DNA of 9,324 nt, taken from assembly GCA_963704825.1 (NCBI GenBank), contig CAVPHV010000002.1, positions 1 to 9,324 on the forward strand, in the 5' to 3' direction. This stretch comes from CAVPHV01 sp963704825 (GTDB lineage Bacteria > Actinomycetota > Acidimicrobiia > Spongiisociales > UBA5794). Position numbers and translations under genes: made by a program. Positions 1 through 5,774 of the stretch are shown piece after piece (position 1 is the stretch's first letter; each line of letters starts with the position of its first letter). Under the pieces are notes generated by a model. The model did no database searches. It had not been told where the DNA came from and saw only the letters and a program-made list of their open reading frames with translations.

Positions 1-30
1 CTGCCGAGCCGCAATCCTCGAAGTGATGCG

Positions 31-45
31 ATGAGGGAGCGGGCC
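31..45 (+). repeat. Subterminal inverted repeat, left, IS110 copy 1
   Basis: ATGAGGGAGCGGGCC matches the reverse complement of 3607-3621 at 14 of 15 positions. It lies 8 bp inside the left limit of the element, whereas its partner lies 27 bp inside the right limit. Asymmetric subterminal repeats are typical of the IS1111 branch. Confidence 0.8.
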
Positions 46-54
46 TCCGCTCCC
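35..54 (+). promoter_or_regulatory. Left-end hairpin, IS110 copy 1
   Basis: Perfect 8-bp stem GGGAGCGG / CCGCTCCC with loop GCCT, overlapping the left inverted repeat and lying about 60 bp before the transposase start. It could stop outside transcription or fold as a recognition structure; which is not visible. The same hairpin is at 6510-6529 in copy 2. Confidence 0.6.
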
Positions 55-113
55 CGTTGACGGTTTCCCGATACTCGGGGTGTCAATGTCCGCCTCGAGA
101 AGGGAGGCCCGTT

Positions 114-1121
114 GTGTCACGTTACGTGGGTATTGACTTGCATCGCCGCCGGTCGGTGGTGGTGATCTTGGATCCGGATGGCACCAAAGTGTCGTCGACG
201 CGGATTGAGAACTCGCCGATGGCTTTGGCGGCGACGGTCGCCGATGCTGGTCCGGAGCCCGAGGTTGTGTTGGAGGCGACGTGGGGGTGGTATTGGGCTG
301 CGGATGTGATCGAGGAGGCCGGTGGGCGGGTGCATTTGGCGCATCCGTTGGGGGTGAAGGGTTTCGAGAACCGGCGGGTCAAGAACGACGATCGGGACGC
401 GACCTTGTTGGCGGACTTGTTGCGGATGGGGAGTCTGCCGGAGTCGTGGATCGCTCCTCGGTCGTTGCGCCAGTTGCGGGAGCTGGTGCGGTATCGCCAC
501 AAGCTGTCCCAGCTGCGTACCGGGTTGAAGTCTCAGGTGCATTCGGTGTTGGGCAAAGAGGGGGTGGTGCCGTCGTTGACGACGCTGTGGGGTCCCGGTG
601 GGGCCCGGTACCTCGAAGAGACACCGCTTGGTGAAGCCTACGAGTATCGCATTGAGTCGCTACGGGACCTGATCGGCCACTACGACCGGGAGATCACCGA
701 ACTTGACCGTCGTGTCCATCTCCGGTTGCGCGACGACACCGGGTATCGAACCATCCAGCAATTATCGGGGGTGGGTCGGGTGTTTGCGGGGGTGTTCGTC
801 GCCGAGATCGGTGATATCGGTCGCTTCCCGCACCCGAAACGGCTGTGCTCGTGGGTCGGGTTGACGCCAAGGCACCGCGAATCCGACGACAAGGTGTTCC
901 GCGGCTCGATCACCAAGCAAGGCTCGGCGCTGATCCGGTGGGCTGCGGTCGAAGCGGTGGCCCGCTGGCGGGGCGGCGCCCCAATCCGGGACAGCTATCT
1001 ACGGATCGCTGAACGCCGCGGCACCAACATCGCCCGGGTCGCTGCCGCCCGCAAACTGGTCACGCTGGTGTTCTACGGGATGCGTGACGGTGAGATCCGC
1101 TGCCTGCAGGAGGCAGCGTGA
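114..1121 (+). CDS. IS110/IS1111-family transposase (DEDD recombinase), copy 1
   Basis: RNA-guided recombinase of the IS110 family, 335 aa, which cuts and joins element ends and target. I chose GTG at 114 because AGGGAGG (101-107) sits 6 bp before it and homologues begin at the motif YVGIDLH. A TTG at 57 in frame adds 19 unlikely residues. The N-terminal RuvC-like DEDD domain shows D8 (VGIDLH), E54 (LEATWG) and D92/D95 (KNDDRDA). A helical linker follows (about 115-215). The C-terminal Transposase_20 domain has a helix-hairpin-helix-like LSGVG near 225 and the Ser-bearing motif GSITKQGS at 264-271. Length is normal for the family. The protein is identical to copy 2 and looks intact, but the downstream non-coding region it would need in cis is broken by an IS21 insertion. 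Confidence 0.93.
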   Translation: MSRYVGIDLHRRRSVVVILDPDGTKVSSTRIENSPMALAATVADAGPEPEVVLEATWGWYWAADVIEEAGGRVHLAHPLGVKGFENRRVKNDDRDATLLADLLRMGSLPESWIAPRSLRQLRELVRYRHKLSQLRTGLKSQVHSVLGKEGVVPSLTTLWGPGGARYLEETPLGEAYEYRIESLRDLIGHYDREITELDRRVHLRLRDDTGYRTIQQLSGVGRVFAGVFVAEIGDIGRFPHPKRLCSWVGLTPRHRESDDKVFRGSITKQGSALIRWAAVEAVARWRGGAPIRDSYLRIAERRGTNIARVAAARKLVTLVFYGMRDGEIRCLQEAA

Positions 1122-1280
1122 GGTTCGGACACGGCAACAGTTGCGAGCTCGCTATCAGGCATGACCCCACCTGTGGTGCGGGTCGACGCATGTGAATGAG
1201 CCCAGTCTGTTGCTGTGGCCGTACCGCTCCATGCCCACCACATTGTGCGTGGCGGATGAATGCCCAGGCACCGAACCGCC
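1122..1280 (+). ncRNA. Left part of the putative targeting-RNA region of IS110 copy 1, cut off by IS21
   Basis: Non-coding 3' part of the element. It starts with one arm (1152-1162) of an 11-bp inverted repeat whose other arm is at 3624-3634. The stretch ends where the IS21-family element begins. In IS1111-type elements the guide RNA is known to be encoded in this 3' region; that it is transcribed here is inferred. One base (1224, C instead of A) differs from copy 2. Confidence 0.4.
1275..1280. repeat. Target-site duplication of the IS21 element, left copy
   Basis: ACCGCC, repeated at 3435-3440. The uninterrupted copy 2 has this hexamer once, which proves it is a duplication made on insertion. 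If the terminal T and A are counted as target rather than element, the duplication reads as 8 bp (AACCGCCT). Confidence 0.9.
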
Positions 1281-1331
1281 TGTCGACGACGGGTGAAAAC
1301 TGAGCACTTGGCGCCGGTTGAAAACTGCGCG
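1281..1331 (+). repeat. IS21 left end: terminal inverted repeat with two transposase-binding repeats
   Basis: The terminal repeat (1281-1305) holds a first GAAAACTG box at 1295-1302. A second box, GAAAACTGCGCGG, starts at 1320, exactly 25 bp further in. The right end mirrors this with the same spacing. Multiple repeats at each end are a known IstA-binding feature of IS21-type elements. Confidence 0.8.
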
Positions 1332-1385
1332 GTTGCGAGGAACTGAGGCAGTTAGCGACCAGCCTTGGGTCTGATGTCGGACTCA

Positions 1386-1391
1386 AGGAGG
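1386..1391 (+). promoter_or_regulatory. Ribosome binding site of istA
   Basis: AGGAGG ends 5 bp before the GTG at 1397, which fixes that codon as the istA start. Confidence 0.7.
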
Positions 1392-1396
1392 AAAGG

Positions 1397-2620
1397 GTGT
1401 ATCAGGTGCAGGATTGGGCAGAGGTTCACCGGCTCTTCCATCGGGAGGGTTGGGCGAAGGCGAGGATCGCTGAGACGCTGGGGATGAGCCGCAACACGGT
1501 GGTGAGGCTCCTCGAGTTGGTCGACCCGCCGCAGTATCAGCGGACGCCGAGGGGTTCAAAGCTGGATCCGCATCGAGGTTCGATTGCCAAGATGCTCGAT
1601 TCCGATCCGAAGGTGCCGGCGACGGTGATCATTGAGTATCTCCGTCGCGACGGTTATGGGGGTGGGCTCACCATCTTGAAGGACTACCTCCAAGAGATCC
1701 GGCCGTTGTTTGTGGAGGCCAGGTCGTATCAACGCACCAGTTACCTGCCTGGCGAGGTGGGTCATACCGACTGGTGGGAGCCACCGATCCGGGTCCCGGT
1801 CGGGAAGGGAGCCCGCAGGAAGGTCTTCGGGTTGGTGACGACGTTGCCGCATTCTGCGGCTCATGCCACGGTGTTTGCCCATTCCAAGACGATGGGCGAC
1901 TTCCTCCCAGCGTTCTCGGGAACGTTGCAGCGTCTCGGGGGTGTCCCAGAGGCAATGGTGGTGGATCGGGACACCTCGATTGTGGTGCCCCGGTCTCGTC
2001 CGGTGCGGTTGCACCAGGAGGTGGCGGGCCTGTTCGGCGCGTTGCGGGTGCGCCCGATCATCCTGGGTCCCCGCAAGCCTGAATCGAAGGGACAGGCAGA
2101 ACGCACCATCTCGTATCTGGAGGGCTCGTTCCTGCCGCTGCGTTCGTTCACCGACATCGCCGATCTCCAAACCCAGCACGACCAGTGGGCCCACGACGTG
2201 GCGTTTCGTCGTCACCATCGGCGGGTGGGTGGCAAGGTCGCCGACGCCTGGGCGGTCGAGCGGGGCTTCCTCGCCGCGCTCCCGGACCCGTTGCCTGATG
2301 TCGATCGCCGCCTCGAGGTGCGGGTCACCAAGGACGGGTTCTGCCGGGTCGGCGACGTCGACTATTCGGTGCCGCCCGGGTTCTCTGGTCGCCGCCTGCA
2401 GGTCCAGGTCTCAACCACAGAGGTGGTGGTCTTCTCCGAAGGGACCCAGATCGCGGCGCATCGCCGCTCGTTTGTTCCCGCTGACGTGATACTCGACCCC
2501 GTCCACGCCCGTCAGCTGCGACTCGCCCGTGACGCTCACCGCCGGCTCTCCGCCACTGACCCGCAAATCCCGGCACCCGACCTGGCTCGTTACGACGCTC
2601 TCGCCGAGGTGACCCAATGA
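1397..2620 (+). CDS. istA: IS21-family transposase IstA
   Basis: DDE transposase of the IS21 family, 407 aa; it binds the multiple end repeats and carries out strand transfer with the help of IstB. Start GTG follows a strong Shine-Dalgarno. An N-terminal helix-turn-helix lies at about residues 10-42 (GWAKARIAETLGMSRNTVVR). The rve/integrase core shows D125 (HTDWWEPP), D190 or D192 in VVDRDTSIV, and E235 in KGQAERT. A C-terminal beta-rich IstA domain (about 295-350) contains VDYSVPPGFSGR. The second catalytic motif is unusual: many IstA proteins read DN there, this one DRD. Length falls within the family's usual range, and the gene is uninterrupted. Its stop overlaps the istB start (ATGA), so the two are translated together. 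Confidence 0.93.
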   Translation: MYQVQDWAEVHRLFHREGWAKARIAETLGMSRNTVVRLLELVDPPQYQRTPRGSKLDPHRGSIAKMLDSDPKVPATVIIEYLRRDGYGGGLTILKDYLQEIRPLFVEARSYQRTSYLPGEVGHTDWWEPPIRVPVGKGARRKVFGLVTTLPHSAAHATVFAHSKTMGDFLPAFSGTLQRLGGVPEAMVVDRDTSIVVPRSRPVRLHQEVAGLFGALRVRPIILGPRKPESKGQAERTISYLEGSFLPLRSFTDIADLQTQHDQWAHDVAFRRHHRRVGGKVADAWAVERGFLAALPDPLPDVDRRLEVRVTKDGFCRVGDVDYSVPPGFSGRRLQVQVSTTEVVVFSEGTQIAAHRRSFVPADVILDPVHARQLRLARDAHRRLSATDPQIPAPDLARYDALAEVTQ

Positions 2621-3381
2621 ACGCTGCCACCGACGTTGCGTATCTGACCCGAGCTCTGAAGATGCCCCGAGCCCGCCAAGTCGCTGCCTCTCTCGCCGAG
2701 ACCGCCCGGGTCGAGGGCTGGGACTACCCCGAGTTCTTGGCCAAAGTGCTCGCCGAAGAGGTCGCCTCGAGGGAGACCCACGGCGGCGAGAACCGGGTCA
2801 AAGCCGCCCGCTTCCCGCAGACCAAGACCCTCGACGACTTCGACTTCACCCACCAAAGGTCCGTCTCCAAACAACAGATCGCCCACCTCCACCAACTCGA
2901 CTTCCTGCGCGAAGCCCACAACGTGGTCTTCCTCGGACCCCCCGGCACCGGAAAAACCCACCTGTCGATCGCCCTCGGCGTCCAAGCCGCCCGGCGTGGG
3001 TATCGGGTGGCGTTCGCTTCGGCCACCGACTGGGTGATGCGCCTCGGAGAAGCCAAACACGCCGGCCGGCTCGCCGACGAACTCGAACGTCTCGGCCGCA
3101 TCCCGCTTCTCATCGTTGATGAAGTTGGCTACATCCCCTTCGACCCCGACGCGGCGTCCCTGTTCTTCCAGCTCGTCTCGTCCCGCTACGAACAGTCCTC
3201 ACTGATCGTGTCATCGAACAAGAGCTTCTCCGCTTGGGCCGAGATCTTCGGAGACGCCGTCGCCGTCGAAGCCATGGTCGACCGCCTCATCCACCACTCC
3301 CACGTTCACCTCCTCAAAGGCGACAGCTACCGACTCAAAGACAAACAACAGGAGGTAATCGCCACTGCAGAAACCACCTAA
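2617..3381 (+). CDS. istB: IS21-family helper ATPase IstB
   Basis: AAA+ ATPase (DnaC/DnaA-like) that helps IstA choose and remodel target DNA; 254 aa, normal for IstB. The ATG overlaps the istA stop by 4 bp, and GAGGTGA at 2606-2612 inside istA can serve as ribosome site. Walker A is GPPGTGKT at residues 107-114; Walker B is LLIVDEVG with D168 and E169. Sensor-like VSSNKSF is near residue 200, and a basic C-terminal segment DRLIHHSH lies near 223-230. An N-terminal helical domain (about 1-75) probably contacts IstA. Codon third positions are strongly C-rich, in contrast to the G/T-rich start of istA. Confidence 0.95.
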   Translation: MNAATDVAYLTRALKMPRARQVAASLAETARVEGWDYPEFLAKVLAEEVASRETHGGENRVKAARFPQTKTLDDFDFTHQRSVSKQQIAHLHQLDFLREAHNVVFLGPPGTGKTHLSIALGVQAARRGYRVAFASATDWVMRLGEAKHAGRLADELERLGRIPLLIVDEVGYIPFDPDAASLFFQLVSSRYEQSSLIVSSNKSFSAWAEIFGDAVAVEAMVDRLIHHSHVHLLKGDSYRLKDKQQEVIATAETT

Positions 3382-3387
3382 ACCGCG

Positions 3388-3434
3388 CAGAATTCAACCG
3401 GCGAATACCGCGCAGTTTTCGACCGGCGTTGACA
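3388..3434 (-). repeat. IS21 right end: terminal inverted repeat with two transposase-binding repeats
   Basis: The outer box CAGTTTTC is at 3413-3420, and an inner variant CAGAATTC is at 3388-3395, again 25 bp apart. The outer end closes with GTTGACA (3428-3434). Confidence 0.8.
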
Positions 3435-3440
3435 ACCGCC
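3435..3440. repeat. Target-site duplication of the IS21 element, right copy
   Basis: ACCGCC, the second copy of 1275-1280. From 3441 on, the sequence resumes that of IS110 copy 2 from 7756. Confidence 0.9.
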
Positions 3441-3606
3441 TCGCCCCACATCGGGGCTGGAGCCGGCGACAACCGTGTCCCCACCAACCAAGGAGCACCA
3501 CCCATCTCCTGACGTGAACAACCGAACCCGATCCCGTCGAACATGCCGTCGGGCCTCCGAGCGCGCCCACCCACCACCAAGAACGCGAAACAACGCCGCT
3601 TGACAC
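3441..3606 (+). ncRNA. Right part of the putative targeting-RNA region of IS110 copy 1, with the variable cluster
   Basis: Continuation of the non-coding 3' part after the IS21 insertion. The GCCCC/GGGGC hairpin of copy 2 (7758-7772) is kept here at 3443-3457. Five of the nine differences between the two IS110 copies fall in 14 bp of this part (3553, 3555, 3557, 3561, 3566). If the element uses a short RNA made near its right end, as described for IS1111-type seekRNA, this piece could still encode it despite the IS21 insertion. If a longer RNA is needed, it is broken. Confidence 0.4.
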
Positions 3607-3621
3607 GGCCCACTCCCTCAT
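3607..3621 (-). repeat. Subterminal inverted repeat, right, IS110 copy 1
   Basis: GGCCCACTCCCTCAT, the reverse complement of 31-45 except at one position; 27 bp inside the right limit of the element. Confidence 0.8.
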
Positions 3622-3648
3622 GAATGCCTGATAGGGATGTAGGTGTGC

Positions 3649-3786
3649 TGCGGGAGATAGTTCCGTAGCGTTGCAGGGTCTCGGGCGGGTCTGGCTCGAT
3701 CTGCTCGGATACGGGATGGGCGTGTTATCGCTCATAACGGCTGATCTGGAACGACCGCAACCGTGCCGCGATAGCCGCCGTTTCTA
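3649..3786. other. Short stretch with no recognisable gene
   Basis: 138 bp between the right end of IS110 copy 1 and the stop codon of the leftward gene at 3787. I see no convincing reading frame, RNA or terminator here. Confidence 0.4.
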
Positions 3787-4347
3787 CTATTGGTCGGCGG
3801 ACTTGAACAGGTAGTTGTGCTCTCGTGTCACGCCAACCAGGGCGGTGGTGTCGGTGAATCTGGCGAGAAGTCGTTTCGCCGCTCCGGCGCTACGCGGCGG
3901 GACATTCGGCTGAACGAGGATCCCTCCAAACAGCAACCACTCATCGGCTTGGAGTGGATCTAAACCCAATCCGTCGATGTCGCCTCGTGCCTCTGCCGCC
4001 ACACGGATCTCCCATCCGTGCTGCTCGAGTATCTGGATCTCGGCCTGTTCGTAGCGGTAGTGCTCGAAGAAATACGCGCTGGTTTCGATCGGCTCACCGA
4101 AGCGATGCGCCCTCGCCTGCTGGCCAGCAATAGTTGCCCAACTGCACCTACCGAGTGGGACCCAATCAAGCACCAAGCCCGGCACCGTCTCGCCATAGCT
4201 ACGTCGGACTGGTGCGTAGTCGAAACTGAAGGTCCACGTCAGGCTCGATTCGTATCCCGAACGAGGGTTGTCGAATAGCAGGCCTTGCCACTCACCACCG
4301 CTAGGCACCAGCTCCCCACGCTGCAGGGCATCATCCGTTGTTGTCAC
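3787..4347 (-). CDS. Hypothetical protein, possibly truncated at its N-terminus
   Basis: I do not recognise this protein. From the GTG at 4347 it has 186 aa (another GTG is at 4353). The frame runs open to 4422, but that extra part is antisense to the integrase remnant. No Shine-Dalgarno precedes either GTG, so the original 5' end may be lost at the junction with the integrase fragment. Visible features: a hydrophilic N-terminus; an aromatic segment LTWTFSFDYAP; a central helical part rich in Glu, Tyr and His (YFFEHYRYEQAEIQILEQHGW); and an Asp/Glu-rich part before WLLFGGILVQP. There is no signal peptide, membrane segment or known catalytic motif. Soluble and cytoplasmic by appearance. It runs opposite to all other genes of the window. 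Confidence 0.55.
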   Translation of the reverse strand: MTTTDDALQRGELVPSGGEWQGLLFDNPRSGYESSLTWTFSFDYAPVRRSYGETVPGLVLDWVPLGRCSWATIAGQQARAHRFGEPIETSAYFFEHYRYEQAEIQILEQHGWEIRVAAEARGDIDGLGLDPLQADEWLLFGGILVQPNVPPRSAGAAKRLLARFTDTTALVGVTREHNYLFKSADQ

Positions 4348-4766
4348 CGGCACAGAATGCCATGCTTTGGATACCAGGCGTCGTTGTGGACACGTTGACC
4401 CAGCACCTCGAGGCATGCCCACCGGTCGACGACATGGTGTGGACTACCGAACGGGGACAGGTGCTCCGCAGAGGGTCCTTTGGGCGGACATGGCGCAGAG
4501 CCGTCGCCGAATCCGTGGGCCCGCCGTGCCGGATCCAAGATCTGCGTCACACGCATGCCGCATGGCTCATCGCGGACGGTGAGCATCCAAAGGCAATCCA
4601 GACCCGACTCGGGCACGGCTCGATCTCCGTGACCATGGACCGCTACGGGCACCTGATGGACGGACTGGACGACCAGATCGATCTTCATCTCGAAGCCCGT
4701 GCCCGAGCTGCCGCGCCCCCAGCGCGCCCCGAGCGCACCAGGGACCCTCCCGGGCTCACCCGCTGA
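4338..4766 (+). pseudogene. Tyrosine recombinase/phage-type integrase, C-terminal remnant
   Basis: Only the last ~130 residues of a site-specific integrase remain; homology-like sequence begins near 4368 (IPGVVVDTLTQHL) and runs to the stop at 4764-4766. The catalytic core end is clear: DLRHTHAAWLIADGEHPK, then RLGHGSISVTMDRYGHL, giving the second Arg (codon 4545-4547), the GH pair and the nucleophile Tyr (codon 4644-4646). Upstream parts (arm-binding and core-binding domains, first catalytic Arg) are missing, and the frame opens with a TTG of no significance. The His of the HxxR box, usually HDLR, is Gln here (codon 4536-4538). The remnant ends 40 bp before a tRNA-Glu 3' fragment, the usual place of an integrase next to its own attachment site. 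It cannot be active as it stands. Confidence 0.85.
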
Positions 4767-4770
4767 TTGC

Positions 4771-4786
4771 GCAGAAACCCCACCTG
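4771..4786 (+). repeat. Inverted repeat bracketing the tRNA fragment, left arm
   Basis: This 16-bp arm contains AAACCCCAC (4775-4783). Its reverse complement matches 4852-4867 at 13 of 16 positions, including nine in a row. The arms stand on either side of the tRNA-Glu fragment and could be recombinase arm sites of the lost element. Confidence 0.45.
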
Positions 4787-4805
4787 ACGTGAGAATCGTT
4801 GCTCG

Positions 4806-4846
4806 TAGCCCCGACCGGATTCGAACCGGCGTTACCGCCTTGAGAG
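4806..4846 (-). pseudogene. tRNA-Glu(CTC) 3' half, probable attachment-site core
   Basis: Read on the minus strand this is the 3' half of a tRNA-Glu: anticodon loop CTCTCAA (anticodon CTC), 3' anticodon stem GGCGG, variable loop TAAC, T-arm GCCGG-TTCGAAT-CCGGT, then acceptor CGGGGCT and discriminator A. No CCA is encoded. The 5' half is absent: the bases before the anticodon loop do not pair with GGCGG, and no D-arm or 5' acceptor strand is present. A break in the anticodon loop with everything 3' of it kept is the usual extent of a tRNA attachment core used by tyrosine integrases, and an integrase remnant ends 40 bp away. It is not a working tRNA. Confidence 0.75.
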
Positions 4847-4851
4847 TGGGG

Positions 4852-4867
4852 CTCGTGGGGTTTCCGC
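4852..4867 (-). repeat. Inverted repeat bracketing the tRNA fragment, right arm
   Basis: Contains GTGGGGTTT (4855-4863), the partner of 4775-4783. Confidence 0.45.
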
Positions 4868-4973
4868 CTGGTGAGCCGACCTGGTCCTTTGCGTGGAATC
4901 GGCCCGTGACCTGGGCGTTCGCGGCTGCCGGGTGTTGTGTTGTCTTGTGTCGTTTGGCGTCCGTTCTCATCGT

Positions 4974-4995
4974 GACGCGGCCCAGACGCGGCCCA
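4974..4995 (+). repeat. Tandem 11-bp direct repeat upstream of the antitoxin-like gene
   Basis: GACGCGGCCCA occurs twice without a gap (4974-4984, 4985-4995). It ends 56 bp before the antitoxin-like start and lies about 130 bp from the tRNA fragment. It could be an operator for the operon or a pair of recombinase/excisionase arm sites. Confidence 0.5.
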
Positions 4996-5037
4996 AACCC
5001 GCTGGTTCGGTGTCTGGGTGTGGCGTGCCGGCCATGG

Positions 5038-5043
5038 TAGAAT
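5038..5043 (+). promoter_or_regulatory. Probable -10 box of a leaderless promoter
   Basis: TAGAAT fits the actinobacterial -10 pattern TANNNT. Eight bases separate it from the ATG at 5052, so transcription would begin at or next to the start codon. No Shine-Dalgarno precedes that ATG, as expected for a leaderless message. No convincing -35 box is visible. Confidence 0.55.
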
Positions 5044-5051
5044 GTTGCGAT

Positions 5052-5774
5052 ATGGACACTATGCTCACGACGGGTCGAGTGGCGGAACGGCTGGGCACCA
5101 CCCGGTCACGGGTACACCGCGCCGTGGCGGAGGGGGTGGTGCGACCCGAGGCAACCTTGGGTGGCCACCTGCGGTTCACCGCCGAGGATGTTGGGCGTCT
5201 GGTCAGACGCCTCGGGTTCGCCCCACGTGTTGAGGGACTCACCCGGGAGGAGGTGCTGGTAGCGGCGGCCTTGCTGGATCGCCCCCTCGGGCTGCGTTCG
5301 GCGCGAGCGGTTGCCCGGGTCGCCGGGATCAGCCCCACTACCGCCAGCCGGGCCCTGCACCGACTGCAGCACCTGTCACTGGTGCGCCTGCGCCGGCGTC
5401 GCGTCATGCTGGGAACCGTCACCGATGTGGAAGTGTGGGAGATCGACGTCCGCAACCAGCGCTGGGGCGACCTGGCGCCCGTGCTCGCCGAGACCGTGTT
5501 CCCCGAAGGATCCGATGCGGAGGCCGGTGACGGTCGGGTTCCGGTGTGGCTTCGTCACCTGTTCTGGAACGCCGACGTACATGAGCTCGATTCGGAGCAG
5601 GACGCTGCCTACCTCGCCGGGAGAATCCTGGCCAGCGACGACGCGCTCGCTCACGGGTGGGCTGCGGTGACGCTGCCCGCCGACGCTTTCGAGCGCGCGG
5701 CCCAGATGCGGGGTGTTCCGGTACGACGAGCGGCTCTGGCCCGCAACCTCGCCAGGGAGATGTCCAGTGGGTGA
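5052..5774 (+). CDS. Multi-domain helix-turn-helix protein, antitoxin-like partner of an AbiEii-type nucleotidyltransferase
   Basis: 240 aa from ATG 5052; a second in-frame ATG lies at 5061. I chose 5052 because of the -10 box just upstream. Residues 5-55 form a MerR/excisionase-like helix-turn-helix (TTGRVAERLGTTRSRVHRAV, then GGHLRF and EDVGRLV). Residues 64-125 look like a winged helix (AVARVAGISPTTASRALHRL, then a basic wing RLRRRRV). Residues 163-237 form a separate helical part with VWLRHLFWNADVHELDSEQD and YLAGRIL. From memory this recalls small proteins (FW-D-LD motif) encoded just before AbiEii-like nucleotidyltransferases; I could not check it. The gene overlaps the next one by 8 bp. 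Likely role: DNA-binding autorepressor and antitoxin of a type IV-like module. It is not a classical AbiEi. Function is inferred from domain type and context only. Confidence 0.7.
   Translation: MDTMLTTGRVAERLGTTRSRVHRAVAEGVVRPEATLGGHLRFTAEDVGRLVRRLGFAPRVEGLTREEVLVAAALLDRPLGLRSARAVARVAGISPTTASRALHRLQHLSLVRLRRRRVMLGTVTDVEVWEIDVRNQRWGDLAPVLAETVFPEGSDAEAGDGRVPVWLRHLFWNADVHELDSEQDAAYLAGRILASDDALAHGWAAVTLPADAFERAAQMRGVPVRRAALARNLAREMSSG
5754..5760 (+). promoter_or_regulatory. Ribosome binding site deciding the toxin-like gene start
   Basis: AGGGAGA lies 6 bp before GTG 5767, inside the 3' end of the upstream gene. This supports GTG 5767 rather than upstream start codons in the same frame. Confidence 0.65.

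Larger units (their letters stand above)
1281..3434 (+). mobile_element. IS21-family insertion sequence (istA-istB)
   Basis: 2154-bp element inserted into the 3' non-coding part of IS110 copy 1. It has TG...CA ends, as is usual in IS21. The terminal inverted repeats 1281-1305 and 3410-3434 match at 20 of 25 positions. It carries istA and istB in one operon and is flanked by a 6-bp target duplication. The empty site is preserved in copy 2 of the IS110 element, so the limits are firm to within one base at each end. Confidence 0.95.
23..3648 (+). mobile_element. IS110-family (IS1111-type) element, copy 1, interrupted by an IS21-family element
   Basis: Boundaries come from alignment with the second copy at 6498-7963: identity starts at base 23 and stops after base 3648. 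Without the inserted IS21 element and one copy of its target duplication, the element is 1466 bp, exactly the length of the other copy. It has a short 5' leader (91 bp), one transposase gene, and a long 3' non-coding part (about 367 bp), the arrangement of the IS1111 branch of IS110. Subterminal inverted repeats lie at 31-45 and 3607-3621. True ends may be off by a few bases because IS110-type elements make no clear target duplication. The two copies differ at 524, 614, 617, 1224, 3553, 3555, 3557, 3561 and 3566 (copy 1 numbering). Confidence 0.9.

Noticed and set aside
70..75. GATACT as a -10 box for the IS110 transposase
   Set aside because: No -35 box at suitable distance; the TTGACG at 57 is only 7 bp away.
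57..113. TTG at 57 (and 6532) as start of the IS110 transposase
   Set aside because: The added 19 residues do not look like the family, and GTG 114/6589 has a good ribosome site directly before it.
1556..2218. Long minus-strand open frames antisense to istA and to the IS110 transposase
   Set aside because: They are mirror frames of high-GC genes, without ribosome sites or recognisable domains.
4348..4422. N-terminal extension of the leftward hypothetical gene to 4422
   Set aside because: This part is antisense to the integrase remnant and reads as its mirror frame.
4806..4880. A complete tRNA-Glu gene on the minus strand
   Set aside because: Only the anticodon loop and everything 3' of it are present; the 5' anticodon stem strand, D-arm and 5' acceptor strand are missing.
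4893..5051. Upstream extension of the antitoxin-like frame to 4893
   Set aside because: The extra residues are low-complexity and cover the repeat and promoter region; ATG 5052 fits the -10 box and the start of the helix-turn-helix.
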